Origin: PALSA-505 sp035308365
GTDB taxonomy: Bacteria; Actinomycetota; Actinomycetes; Streptosporangiales; Streptosporangiaceae
NCBI GenBank assembly: GCA_035308365.1
Contig: DATGGU010000076.1
Location: 158,053 to 222,052 of the forward strand
Direction of reading: 5' to 3'
DNA: 64,000 nt
This document shows, one piece after another, positions 34,568 to 42,615 of this stretch. Numbering within the stretch: position 1 is the stretch's first letter; each line of letters begins with the position of its first letter. Made by a program: the position numbers and the translations under genes. The notes beneath the pieces are model-generated. The model searched no databases. It was not told the DNA's origin and saw nothing but the letters and a program-made list of their open reading frames with translations.

Positions 34568-35842
34568 ATGGCCACCGAAAAGACCGTGCTGGAAGTGGCG
34601 GGCCACGAGGTGAGCGTCAGCAATCCCAGCAAGATCTTCTTTCCCGCCACCGGGCACACCAAGATCGACCTGGTCCGGTATTACCTGTCGGTCGCCGAGG
34701 GCGCGCTGCGCGGGGTCTGCGGCCGGCCGATGGTGCTGAAGCGCTTCGTCAATGGCGCCGAGGGTGAGGCCTTCTTCCAGAAACGGGCCCCGTCGAACCC
34801 GCCGGCCTGGGTCGAGACGGTGGAGTTGCGTTTCCCGTCCGGCCGCAGCGCCGAGGAAGTCGTGATCGCCGACGCGGCCGGGCTCGCCTGGGTGATCAAC
34901 CTCGGCTGCATCGACCTGAACCCGCACCCGATCCTGGCCAGCGACCTGGACCACCCGGACGAGCTGCGGGTGGACCTGGACCCGGTGCCCGGGGTCGAAT
35001 GGGCCCAGATCGTGGATGTGGCCCTGGTGGCCAGGGAAACCCTGGAAAGCTTCGGCCTGACCGGCTGGGCCAAGACGTCCGGCTCGCGCGGCTTCCACAT
35101 CTACTCCCGGATTCGGCCGCACTGGGAGTTCACCGACGTCCGCCGCGCCGCCGTGGCCCTGGCCAGGGAGATCGAGCGCCGCGCTCCCAGCATCGCGACG
35201 AGCAAGTGGTGGAAGGAAGAACGGCACGGCGTCTTCGTCGATTACAACCAGAATGCCAAGGACCGCACGGTCGCGTCCGCCTACTCCGTGCGGCCCGTCC
35301 CCGATGCCCGGGTATCCACCCCGCTGAGCTGGGACGAAGTGCCCGGCTGCGACCCGGCCGAGTTCACCATCGACACGGTTCCCGGCCGGTTCGCCGCTCT
35401 CGGCGACCCCTGGGCGGGCATGGGCAAGGTGGCCGGCGACCTCGGGCCGCTGCTTGAGCTGGCCGCGAGCGACGAGGCGGCCGGGCTGCCCGATGCCCCG
35501 TGGCCGCCGCACTTCGTCCGGCAGGCCGGCGAGGAACCCCGGGTCCAGCCGTCCAAGCGCCGCAGCCCCACCGGCCGCCGCCAGCCCACGAAGCCGCTGA
35601 TCGAGATTGCCCGCGCGGCCACGAAAGCCGAGGCGATGGCCGGCCTGGACCGCTGGAAGGCGCGCCACCCGGAGGTCGTTCCGCACCTGGCCGCCGAGGA
35701 CGTGCTGGTCGACTCCATGCGCGGCCGCAGCTCCACCTGGACGCGGATCCGCGTCAACCTGCAGCACGTCCCGGAGCCCGAGCGCCCCGCCCAGGAAGAG
35801 CTGGAGGTCGACTACAACCCGTGGGCCCCCGGCGGCCGCTGA
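34568..35842 (+). CDS. LigD-type primase-polymerase (POL domain protein)
   Basis: 424 residues from ATG 34568, 6 bases after ligC. An archaeo-eukaryotic primase fold spans about 10-300: VSNPSKIFFPATGHTKIDLV, FFQKRAPSNPPAWV, the metal motif HPDELRVDLDPVPGVEW (DxD), KTSGSRGFHIYSRI and FVDYNQNAKDRTVASAYSVR. A ~120-residue C-terminal extension has a basic linker (PSKRRSPTGRRQPTKP) and a small conserved-looking end (STWTRIRVNLQHVPEPERPA). It supplies gap-filling synthesis to the split LigD. No Ku gene is in the window. Confidence 0.92.
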   Translation: MATEKTVLEVAGHEVSVSNPSKIFFPATGHTKIDLVRYYLSVAEGALRGVCGRPMVLKRFVNGAEGEAFFQKRAPSNPPAWVETVELRFPSGRSAEEVVIADAAGLAWVINLGCIDLNPHPILASDLDHPDELRVDLDPVPGVEWAQIVDVALVARETLESFGLTGWAKTSGSRGFHIYSRIRPHWEFTDVRRAAVALAREIERRAPSIATSKWWKEERHGVFVDYNQNAKDRTVASAYSVRPVPDARVSTPLSWDEVPGCDPAEFTIDTVPGRFAALGDPWAGMGKVAGDLGPLLELAASDEAAGLPDAPWPPHFVRQAGEEPRVQPSKRRSPTGRRQPTKPLIEIARAATKAEAMAGLDRWKARHPEVVPHLAAEDVLVDSMRGRSSTWTRIRVNLQHVPEPERPAQEELEVDYNPWAPGGR

Positions 35843-35928
35843 ACCGGCCGTTGCCGTCAAGCCCTTACAACCCCTCGACCCCGGCGGCCGCTGATCCGGC
35901 GGTTGCCGTCAAGCCCGTTACAACCCCC
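35826..35928. repeat. 52-bp tandem duplication across the polymerase stop codon
   Basis: CCCCGGCGGCCGCTGA, then CCGGCxGTTGCCGTCAAGCCC and TTACAACCCC, occurs twice with a 52-base period (first GGCGGCCGCT at 35831, second at 35883). The first copy contains the stop codon of the polymerase gene; the second lies in the untranslated region and repeats the stop in the same context. Confidence 0.8.
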
Positions 35929-35978
35929 ATCGCACGGGGTCGCATGCGTCACACTGATGCACAAAACGGTCCGCTGCC

Positions 35979-37007
35979 TCAGTGCCCGGACCGCACCGCC
36001 GGGGCGGCAGCCACGGAGGCGCGCGGGACCAGCGTCATCGGCTCGCGGATCAGCACGTCGGTGGCCGGGGTGCGCTCGATCCTGGCGATGAGCGCGTCCA
36101 CGGCTGCGGCGCCGAGTTCGGCGAGCGGCATCTGGATGCTGGTCACCGGGACGTCGAGGTAGGCGAGGCAGGCGTCCTCGTCGAAGCTCACCACCGACAT
36201 ATCCTCGGGTACCCGCACCCCGGCCTCGCGCAGCGCTCCCAGCACCCCGAAGACCTGGTTGAGGTTGCCCACGCCGCACGCGGTGGGCACGTTGCCGCCG
36301 CGCAGCAGCTTGGTGGTGGCCTCCCAGCCGCCTTCCTCCGAGGTCAGCGTGTGCCGCACGGTCAGCGTGATCCCGCGTGCCGTGCTCAGCCGCCGGGCGG
36401 CCATCGTCCGCCGGTACACCGTGTCCCAGATCGGCGAGCAGTCGATGAGTGCGACGTGCCGGTGGCCCAGCCCGGCCACGTGGTCGAGGAACATCCGCAC
36501 CGCACCCGCCTCGTCCATGACGACGTTGTGGCCGGGCCGCGGGCCACGGCGGTTGACGTAGACGTGCGGCACGCCGAGTTCGTCCCTGGTGTGCTCGGGC
36601 ATCCGTTCCGCGGTGGCCAGCAGCAGCCCGTCGGCGCGCATCTCGTCGATCAGGTATCTGTAGTGGGCCGGAGGCCGCGGGTCCTCGGTCGGTTCCTCGA
36701 TCATCATGACGAAGTAGCCGCGCTCGGCGGCGCGCTGCAGCGCACCCCGCTGCACAATGGACCAGATCGGGTTGCGCAGCATGGGGATGACGAAGACGAT
36801 CGCCCCGGTCCGCGACCGCTTCAGCGCGCGGGCGAGCGCGTTGGGCCGGTACCCCACCTGCCGGGCCGCCCGCATGATCCGTTCGTAGGTCTCCGGGCGT
36901 ACCGACTGGGCGGGATCGCCGTTGAGAACCCGGGAAACCGTCGAATGGTGCACACCGGCCGCGGCGGCGATGTCGACCAGCCGGGCACCCCGCTGCTGTG
37001 CCGTCAC
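35979..37007 (-). CDS. LacI-family transcriptional regulator
   Basis: 342 residues. The N-terminal helix-turn-helix reads LVDIAAAAGVHHSTVSRVLN, with the LacI hinge GYRPNALARALK. A periplasmic-binding-protein-like effector domain fills residues 65-340. The start overlaps the end of the dppA-like gene by 4 bases, so the two are one operon. The likely ligand is a peptide or amino-acid derivative handled by its neighbours; this is inference from context. Confidence 0.92.
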   Translation of the reverse strand: MTAQQRGARLVDIAAAAGVHHSTVSRVLNGDPAQSVRPETYERIMRAARQVGYRPNALARALKRSRTGAIVFVIPMLRNPIWSIVQRGALQRAAERGYFVMMIEEPTEDPRPPAHYRYLIDEMRADGLLLATAERMPEHTRDELGVPHVYVNRRGPRPGHNVVMDEAGAVRMFLDHVAGLGHRHVALIDCSPIWDTVYRRTMAARRLSTARGITLTVRHTLTSEEGGWEATTKLLRGGNVPTACGVGNLNQVFGVLGALREAGVRVPEDMSVVSFDEDACLAYLDVPVTSIQMPLAELGAAAVDALIARIERTPATDVLIREPMTLVPRASVAAAPAVRSGH

Positions 37008-37831
37008 ACCGCCTCCGCGATGGTGCGGGTGAGCAGGATGGCCGAGCAGAACGAGCGGTACACCGACAGCAGGTCGCTGCCGGTGATGACCAGTTGCCGG
37101 TCACCGGCCCGCTGCACGCCGCGCACCCAGGTGGCGGCCTCGGCGATGTCGGTGGTCCGGACCGAGACCTCCAGCGTGGCCACCGGGCCCACCGGCGGCG
37201 GCTCTGCCTGCGCGGCGGTGGCCACGGCCTTCTCGGCTACCTCGCGGATCAGCGCACAGGCCCGGCTCGGGTGCAGGCTGTGTGCGGCCAGGCGGCTGAC
37301 CGGCTCCTTCACCACCGCCGTGTGGATGCCGGGCAACAGCGCCGCGGTCTCCTCGCAGGCGCGCCTGTCCCCGGTCACCAGCACCACCGGAACACCGTAA
37401 TGGGCGGCGACCAGCGCGTTGATGCCGGCCTCACCGGTCACCACGCCGTTGAGCGTGACCTCGGTGACCGCGCGCGGGTTGTAGGTGTGGGACAGCCCGG
37501 CCGGTGCGCCGATGGACCCGTGGTAGGAGACGAACAGGATCGCACCGAAGCTGTCGTCGAGGCCCTGCATCATGTAGAGCGGCTTGTGGCTGCCCGAGAT
37601 GTAGGACGCCTCGCCCGCCAGTGCCTGCGGTGGCAGGTTGCGCATGTGTGAGTGCGAGTCGTTGACCACGATCCCGGTGGCACCTCCGGCCAGCGCGCCC
37701 TCGATGGCCGCGTTGACCTCATTCAGCAGCAGCAGCCGGCCGGCGGCCGCCTGCGGCCCGTCGCCGACGCACTGTTCCCAGTCGACGACGCCTGCCGTGC
37801 CCTCCATATCGCTCGACACGAAGACCTTCAT
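37004..37831 (-). CDS. M55-family D-aminopeptidase (DppA-like)
   Basis: 275 residues. The metal-site motifs of DppA are all seen: FVSSDMEGTAGVVDW at the N-terminus, VNDSHSHMRNLPP near residue 58, and FVSYHGSIGAPAG near 100, then TGEAGINALVAAHYGVPVVL. DppA enzymes are zinc-dependent and cut D-Ala-D-Ala and other D-amino dipeptides. It is the first gene of a two-gene operon with lacI. It is divergent from an AstE-like hydrolase, and no dipeptide ABC transporter lies next to it. Confidence 0.92.
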   Translation of the reverse strand: MKVFVSSDMEGTAGVVDWEQCVGDGPQAAAGRLLLLNEVNAAIEGALAGGATGIVVNDSHSHMRNLPPQALAGEASYISGSHKPLYMMQGLDDSFGAILFVSYHGSIGAPAGLSHTYNPRAVTEVTLNGVVTGEAGINALVAAHYGVPVVLVTGDRRACEETAALLPGIHTAVVKEPVSRLAAHSLHPSRACALIREVAEKAVATAAQAEPPPVGPVATLEVSVRTTDIAEAATWVRGVQRAGDRQLVITGSDLLSVYRSFCSAILLTRTIAEAV

Positions 37832-37896
37832 GGCTGCCCTCTCTCCGAACCGGTGCGAACGTCATCATGCCCAAACCGCCCAAATTTAGCGCAATG

Positions 37897-37922
37897 GGTC
37901 ACGACTGACCTGCACCGTTGTA
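37897..37922. promoter_or_regulatory. Candidate operator in the dppA/AstE divergent region
   Basis: GGTCA-CGAC-TGACC (37897-37910) is a perfect inverted repeat. Next to it TGCACCGTTGTA (37911-37922) is an imperfect palindrome with a central CG, as in many LacI-family operators. Both lie 66-91 bases upstream of dppA in the 272-base divergent gap. Binding by the local LacI protein is an inference. Confidence 0.35.
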
Positions 37923-38103
37923 AATAGCGGGAATCACCTGTTTGAGCAACAAGCGGCGGGCGTAACATGCCCGGGCAGCCGGTGCGGACCTTTCCCGGCT
38001 CTGGACAGGGTACCGGCAGGTGCCGTGGCTTTACCGGCCGGAAACACGCCCGGCGGCCAGCAGGTAGCGACCGGACCTTTGAGGTGCCGGAAGGGAGTGC
38101 GGC

Positions 38104-39030
38104 ATGCCGCCGATGGTGATCCGCCGGACGATGGATCTCGCCGGGCTCGACGTGCCCGTCGTGGAGATCACCGGCGCATTCGACGGCCCCAGGCTCACCG
38201 TGATCGCCGGGGTGCACGGGTGCGAGTACGCGCCGATGGCCGCGGTGCGCCGGTGGACCCGGGAGCTGGACCCGGCCCGCCTGCGCGGCCGGGTGCTGGC
38301 CGTTCCGGTGCTGAACCTCCCCGCGTTCTGGGCGCGGTCGCCGTTCAACGTCCCCGAGGACGGCAAGAACCTGAATCGCTGCTTTCCCGGCGACGACGGC
38401 GGGACGCTGGCCGAGCGCCTCGCGCACGCGGCGTTCACCCAGCTCATCACCGGCTCGGACGCGCTGGTCGACGCGCACGCCGGCGACCTGCCGGAAGCGC
38501 TGGAACCGTTCGCGCTCTATGACGCCGGGCCGGCCGAGTCCAGGGCGCGCGAGCTCGCCGTCGCCTACGGCCTGCGCTACGTGATCAGGCAGGCGCCAGG
38601 GCCCGGTCAGGCGGTAACCGGTACGGCGAGCTCGGCGGCCGCGGCGATCGGGGTGCCTGCGGTGATCGCCGAGGCCGGCGGCTGCGGCCTGGTGCAGGAC
38701 GCGGCGGTCGAAACGCACGTGCGTGGGCTGTACCGGGTGCTGAACCTGCTCGGCATGGCCCGCGGCAACGCGTTCTGGGAGGATGACCGGCCGCCAGTCT
38801 TCTTCGGCCGGTTCCTCTGGCTCCGCTCCGCCAACGCAGGCTGGTGGGAGGCGGCTGTCCAGGCCGGCTCGCATGTCGGTGCCGGGCAGTTGCTCGGCAC
38901 CGTGAACAACATCGATGGATCGGAGGTTCAGGAAGAGGTGCGCGCCCCGGCGGACGGCACGGTACTGTTCCTGACCACCTCCCCGGCCGTGGCCGGCGAC
39001 GGCCTGCTGCTGGGGCTCGGCGCTCGGTGA
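38104..39030 (+). CDS. Succinylglutamate desuccinylase/aspartoacylase-family hydrolase
   Basis: 308 residues from ATG 38104. The zinc motif HxxE is in VIAGVHGCEYAPMAAVRRW near residue 40. NVPEDGKNLNRCFPGDD and the second zinc histidine in LVDAHAGDLPE near 123 are the AstE/AspA hallmarks. The C-terminal beta domain has VRAPADGTVLFL. Known relatives remove acyl groups from amino acids. Opposite dppA-lacI, it may complete a small peptide or acyl-amino-acid salvage unit. Confidence 0.87.
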   Translation: MPPMVIRRTMDLAGLDVPVVEITGAFDGPRLTVIAGVHGCEYAPMAAVRRWTRELDPARLRGRVLAVPVLNLPAFWARSPFNVPEDGKNLNRCFPGDDGGTLAERLAHAAFTQLITGSDALVDAHAGDLPEALEPFALYDAGPAESRARELAVAYGLRYVIRQAPGPGQAVTGTASSAAAAIGVPAVIAEAGGCGLVQDAAVETHVRGLYRVLNLLGMARGNAFWEDDRPPVFFGRFLWLRSANAGWWEAAVQAGSHVGAGQLLGTVNNIDGSEVQEEVRAPADGTVLFLTTSPAVAGDGLLLGLGAR

Positions 39031-39108
39031 CTCGACTTGTGTCACGGTTCGGCTAAGCTATGGGAGTTCCCACGCAGCTCGCATTGTCAGCAATCGTGGG
39101 ATTCAGGC

Positions 39109-39182
39109 GGCGGAGTAGCTCAGACAGGCAGAGCAAGCGGCTCATAATCGCTGTGTCGCCGGTTCAAGTCCGGCCTCCGCTA
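39109..39182 (+). tRNA. tRNA-Met (anticodon CAT)
   Basis: A 74-base cloverleaf without encoded CCA. The acceptor 5' strand GGCGGAG pairs with CTCCGCT (G1-U72 wobble). The D arm is GCTC...GAGC, the anticodon loop CTCATAA has CAT at 39143-39145, and the T arm is GCCGG-TTCAAGT-CCGGC. The sequence is the elongator type rather than initiator. It sits upstream of rpmG, as in other actinobacteria. Confidence 0.95.
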
Positions 39183-39196
39183 CGGCACGCTTGGTC

Positions 39197-39350
39197 GCTG
39201 GCCTTGGCCAGCTTCCCAGGGGCCTTGATTTATCCCGGGGGGGCGACCCCCCGGACCCCCCGGTGCGGGCTTCGCCCGCAACCTTCGGGGTCCGGGCGGA
39301 CACTCCCCGGAACCCCTCGGTGCGCGCTTCGCTCGCGGACCTTCGGGGGA
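39197..39350. repeat. Double-hairpin dispersed repeat, copy 3, with duplicated third hairpin
   Basis: Hairpin A is the perfect palindrome GCTGGCCTTGGCCAGC (39197-39212). Hairpin B is CCGGGGGGG-CGA-CCCCCCGG (39235-39254). Two tandem units then carry GTGCGGGC-TTC-GCCCGC and GTGCGCGC-TTC-GCTCGC, each followed by ACCTTCGGGG. The set fills the space between tRNA-Met and rpmG and could terminate the tRNA transcript. Confidence 0.7.
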
Positions 39351-39379
39351 CCTCTGTTCTAGGAGAAGGGGCACTCTAC

Positions 39380-39544
39380 GTGGCTGCTACCGACGTCAGG
39401 CCGAAGATCACCCTGGCATGCCAGGAGTGCAAGCACCGGAACTACATCACCCGGAAGAACCGGCGCAACGACCCGGACCGGATGGAATTGAAGAAGTACT
39501 GCCCCAACTGCCGGTGCCACCGGCCGCACCGCGAGACTCGCTAG
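39380..39544 (+). CDS. rpmG: 50S ribosomal protein L33
   Basis: 54 residues from GTG 39380, preceded by AGGAGAAGGGG. DVRPKITLACQECKHRNYIT and CPNCRCHRPHRETR give the four cysteines (CxxC...CxxC) of the zinc-binding C+ form, so a zinc-independent paralogue may exist elsewhere. Upstream of hadA-hadB as in many actinobacteria. Confidence 0.97.
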   Translation: MAATDVRPKITLACQECKHRNYITRKNRRNDPDRMELKKYCPNCRCHRPHRETR

Positions 39545-39560
39545 GTAGCGCGGGCCGGAC

Positions 39561-40004
39561 GTGGCCATCAACAAGGATTACATCGGGCGGACGTTCCCGC
39601 CCGGAGAGCCGTACGAGGTCAGCCGGGTCAAGATCGGCGAGTTCGCCGACGCGATCGGGGATCCGAGCCCGGTGTACCGCAGCCGCGCGGCCGCGCAGGC
39701 GGCCGGCCATCCGGATGTGATCGCGCCGCCCACGTTCGCCATCGTGATCAGCATGGCCAGCAGCGGCAGGGCAGTGAGCGACCCGGGCCTCGGCCTGAAC
39801 TACGCCATGGTCGTGCACGGGGAGCAGCGGTTCGAATACACCAGGCCGATCCAGGCCGGGGACGTGCTGATCGCGACGACCACGATCTCCAACATCAGGG
39901 AGACCGGAAAGCTCTCCATGATCAACACTACGACCGACATCAAGACCGAGTCGGGTGAGCAGGTGTGCACCGCCCACTCGATACTGGTCGAGCGCGGCGC
40001 TTGA
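39561..40004 (+). CDS. hadA: MaoC-like (3R)-hydroxyacyl dehydratase subunit, HadA type
   Basis: 147 residues with a hot-dog fold: FADAIGDPSPVYRSRAAA, APPTFAIVISM and VVHGEQRFEYTRPIQAGDVL. HadA-type subunits bind the acyl chain and lack the catalytic Asp-His of HadB. Starts at GTG 39561, 16 bases after rpmG, and is followed by hadB with 18 bases between. The rpmG-hadA-hadB order is characteristic of actinobacteria. Confidence 0.88.
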   Translation: MAINKDYIGRTFPPGEPYEVSRVKIGEFADAIGDPSPVYRSRAAAQAAGHPDVIAPPTFAIVISMASSGRAVSDPGLGLNYAMVVHGEQRFEYTRPIQAGDVLIATTTISNIRETGKLSMINTTTDIKTESGEQVCTAHSILVERGA

Positions 40005-40022
40005 CGGATCAGGGAGGCAGCG

Positions 40023-40445
40023 GTGGGTCTCAGCTATTCGGACGTGACCGTGGGGACCGAGATCCCGGCCGTGAGTTACCCGGCCACCAGGCTGAGCCTG
40101 GTCAAGTACGCTGGCGCATCCGGCGACTTCAACGTGATCCACTGGAACGAGCGGATCGCCCGCTCGGTCGGCCTGCCGAACGTCATCGCGCACGGCATGT
40201 TCACCATGGCCCAGGCCGGCCGGTTCGTGACCGACTGGGCCGGGGATACGGCGACGGTGCTGGATTTCGGGGTCAGGTTCACCGCGCCCGTCGTCGTGCC
40301 CGACGACGACCACGGCGCGACCATCGAGGTCAGCGGCACGGTCCAGGAGAAGCAGGACGGGAACCGGGTGGTTCTCGCACTCACCGCCACCTCGGCCGGC
40401 GAGAAGGTGCTCAGCAGGGCCCGCGCCGTCGTCCGGCTGCCCTGA
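40023..40445 (+). CDS. hadB: MaoC-like (3R)-hydroxyacyl dehydratase, catalytic HadB type
   Basis: 140 residues. The hydratase motif YAGASGDFNVIHWNERIARS contains the catalytic Asp and His. It is followed by VIAHGMFTMAQAGRFVTDW and DFGVRFTAPVVVPDD. It should pair with HadA to dehydrate 3-hydroxyacyl substrates in fatty-acid elongation. The next gene in many relatives, murB, is not here; a dispersed repeat and a trpB-like gene follow instead. Confidence 0.9.
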   Translation: MGLSYSDVTVGTEIPAVSYPATRLSLVKYAGASGDFNVIHWNERIARSVGLPNVIAHGMFTMAQAGRFVTDWAGDTATVLDFGVRFTAPVVVPDDDHGATIEVSGTVQEKQDGNRVVLALTATSAGEKVLSRARAVVRLP

Positions 40446-40463
40446 GTCCTGCCGGGGCGGCGG

Positions 40464-40540
40464 ATGCTGCTCGCCGGTCTGCGACCGCCTTCGCCGGTGC
40501 CCGCAGTATTTCCCCGGGGGGCCGAGCCCCCCGGACCCCC
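40464..40540. repeat. Double-hairpin dispersed repeat, copy 4
   Basis: GATGCTGCTCGCCGGTCTGCG-type sequence has hairpin A, CGGTC-TGC-GACCG (40475-40487). The core CTTCGCCGGTGCCCGCAG follows. Hairpin B, CCGGGGGGC-CGA-GCCCCCCGG (40514-40534), is identical to copy 1. It starts 19 bases after hadB and is probably transcribed as its terminator. The rest of the gap up to 40681 shows GATCAC/GTGATC arms and a GGAGG before trpB, but no gene. Confidence 0.75.
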
Positions 40541-40681
40541 ACGCCCCCGGCTTGGGGCAGTGGGCCGGCTACCGCCGCGAGGATGGTGGGGTCGCTGGTT
40601 CGGGTTCTTTCTCGTTGCTCCCTGATCACGATGGGGTCTGGCTTGCTATGGTCGAGACTTCGGTGATCAACGGAGGCAGCC

Positions 40682-42043
40682 ATGGACCGACAGGTCAAGT
40701 ACACGCTCACCGAATCCGATCTGCCCCGGCAGTGGTACAACATCGTGCCGGATCTGCCGGCCCCGCCCCCGCCGCCGCTGCATCCCGGTACCGGCCAGCC
40801 GGTCGGCCCCGACGACTTGGCGCCGCTGTTCCCGGCCGCGCTGATCGGCCAGGAGGTGTCCGGCGAGCGGCACATCACGATTCCCGATGAGGTTATCGAC
40901 GTCTACCGGCTGTGGCGGCCCACGCCGTTGATGCGGGCCCGGCGGCTCGAACGCGACCTCGGCACCCCGGCCCGGATCTACTACAAGTACGAGGGTGGCA
41001 GCCCGGCCGGCTCGCACAAGCCGAACACCGCGGTCCCACAGGCCTACTACAACGCCGCCGAGGGCGTCCGGCGGCTCACCACGGAGACCGGGGCCGGCCA
41101 GTGGGGCAGCGCGCTGGCGTTCGCGACGGCGCAGTTCGGCCTCGATCTCGAGGTGTGGATGGTGCGCGCCTCATACGACCAGAAGCCCTATCGCAAGCTG
41201 CTGATGGAGGCCTACGGGGCGATCGTGCACCCCAGCCCGTCCGAGGAAACCAGTTCGGGCCGCGCGGTGCTGGCCGCGCACCCGGATTCGACCGGCAGCC
41301 TGGGCATCGCGATCAGCGAGGCGGTGGAGAGCGCCGCGGGTGACGGCGGCTCCAGGTACGCGCTCGGCAGCGTGCTGAACCACGTGCTGATGCACCAGAC
41401 GGTCATCGGCGAGGAAGCGGTCAAGCAGATGGCCATGACCGGGGACACGCCCGACCTGATCGTGGGCTGCACCGGGGGCGGATCCAACTTCGCCGGGCTG
41501 ACCTTCCCGTTCCTGCGGGAGAAGATGGCCGGCCGGATGAACCCGGTGATCCGGGCGGTGGAGCCCGCCGCCTGCCCCTCGTTCACCCGGGGCGTGTACG
41601 CCTACGACTTCGGTGACACGGCCGGCCTGACACCGCTGCTGAAGATGCACACGCTCGGCCACGAGTTCGTGCCCGACCCGATCCACGCCGGCGGTCTGCG
41701 CTACCACGGCATGTCCCCGCTGCTGTCGCACATCTACGAACTGGGTCTCATCGAGGCGGTGGCCAAGCCGCAGTCCGAGTGCTTCGAGGCCGGCCTGCGG
41801 TTCGCCAGGACCGAGGGGATCCTGCCGGCGCCGGAGCCGGCGCACGCGCTCGCCGTCTGCATCGAGGAAGCGCTGCGCTGCAAGGAGACCGGCGAGGAGA
41901 AGGTCATCCTGACCGCACTGTGCGGTCACGGCCTGCTCGACCTGGCCGCCTACGGCAGCTACCAGGCCGGCCAGGTGATCGACTTCGAGCTGTCCGAGCA
42001 GGCGCTCACCGAGGCGCTCAGCGGCCTGCCAGTGGCCAGCTAG
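40682..42043 (+). CDS. Tryptophan synthase beta-like protein, TrpB2 type
   Basis: 453 residues, longer than TrpB1 and with the TrpB2-specific N-terminus (LTESDLPRQWYNIVPDLP). The PLP lysine is in GGSPAGSHKPNTAVPQAYY near residue 112. The phosphate loop is VGCTGGGSNFAGL near 262, and GAGQWGSALAFATAQFGLDL is conserved. There is no trpA beside it. TrpB2 proteins can make tryptophan from indole and serine without TrpA or salvage indole. It ends 4 bases into the convergent membrane-protein gene. Confidence 0.92.
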   Translation: MDRQVKYTLTESDLPRQWYNIVPDLPAPPPPPLHPGTGQPVGPDDLAPLFPAALIGQEVSGERHITIPDEVIDVYRLWRPTPLMRARRLERDLGTPARIYYKYEGGSPAGSHKPNTAVPQAYYNAAEGVRRLTTETGAGQWGSALAFATAQFGLDLEVWMVRASYDQKPYRKLLMEAYGAIVHPSPSEETSSGRAVLAAHPDSTGSLGIAISEAVESAAGDGGSRYALGSVLNHVLMHQTVIGEEAVKQMAMTGDTPDLIVGCTGGGSNFAGLTFPFLREKMAGRMNPVIRAVEPAACPSFTRGVYAYDFGDTAGLTPLLKMHTLGHEFVPDPIHAGGLRYHGMSPLLSHIYELGLIEAVAKPQSECFEAGLRFARTEGILPAPEPAHALAVCIEEALRCKETGEEKVILTALCGHGLLDLAAYGSYQAGQVIDFELSEQALTEALSGLPVAS

Positions 42044-42615
42044 CCGCCGTTCCCTGAGGCTGGGTCACCCGCTTCCCCGGTCTGGCCATGGTGGCGGGGG
42101 ACCGCGACCAGGTAGGCGGCCATGGCGGCGGCCACCCCGGCCAGCAGGATCCACGACGCTACCGAGGACGGCGCCGCGGCCAGGCCGGCCAGCACCAGGC
42201 CGGTGGCCAGCACCCCGGCCAGCACCGCACGGATCCGGGATCCCAGCCACCGGGCCGTCGCCGTCCAGCGCGCTCCCGTGGGTGCGTCGAGAAGCAGCAG
42301 GTAGCCCAGCAGGAGCAGGCCCTCGGCGGCGAGTGCGGCGGCGTTCAGCCGGGAAACCGCGCACTCGGCGATGGCTGCGGTCGCGACGAGCGTGCCTGGC
42401 CCGGCCCACTGAGCCGGCGGGAACCACCTGCCCAGCGCCGGGCGCCGGGCCGTCACCCACCGCCGGATCAGCGCCGTAACGGGAGCGGTGAACGCGGCGG
42501 CCAGCCCGGCCGCGCCGATGAGATACGCCCAGACAGGCTCGGCAGCCACGGGCACCGCCACCAGCACCAGACCGGTCAGCAGGACGGCCGCCCGCAGCCG
42601 GCTGGCCGGGGTCAT
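42040..42615 (-). CDS. Integral membrane protein at the end of the moxR operon
   Basis: 191 residues with about five hydrophobic segments (AAVLLTGLVLVAVPVAAE, AYLIGAAGLAAAFTAPVTAL, LNAAALAAEGLLLLGYLLLL, VLAGVLATGLVLAGLAAAPS, WILLAGVAAAMAAYLVAV). The start ATG overlaps the stop of the DUF58 gene (ATGA), so it is translationally coupled to it. No family is recognised. By position it may take part in the envelope or ATPase-linked complex of this operon. Confidence 0.7.
   Translation of the reverse strand: MTPASRLRAAVLLTGLVLVAVPVAAEPVWAYLIGAAGLAAAFTAPVTALIRRWVTARRPALGRWFPPAQWAGPGTLVATAAIAECAVSRLNAAALAAEGLLLLGYLLLLDAPTGARWTATARWLGSRIRAVLAGVLATGLVLAGLAAAPSSVASWILLAGVAAAMAAYLVAVPRHHGQTGEAGDPASGNGG

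Noticed and set aside
40560..40681. A trp leader or T-box before the trpB-like gene.
   Set aside because: No T-box sequence or leader peptide with Trp codons was found; only a GATCAC/GTGATC pair and a ribosome-binding site.
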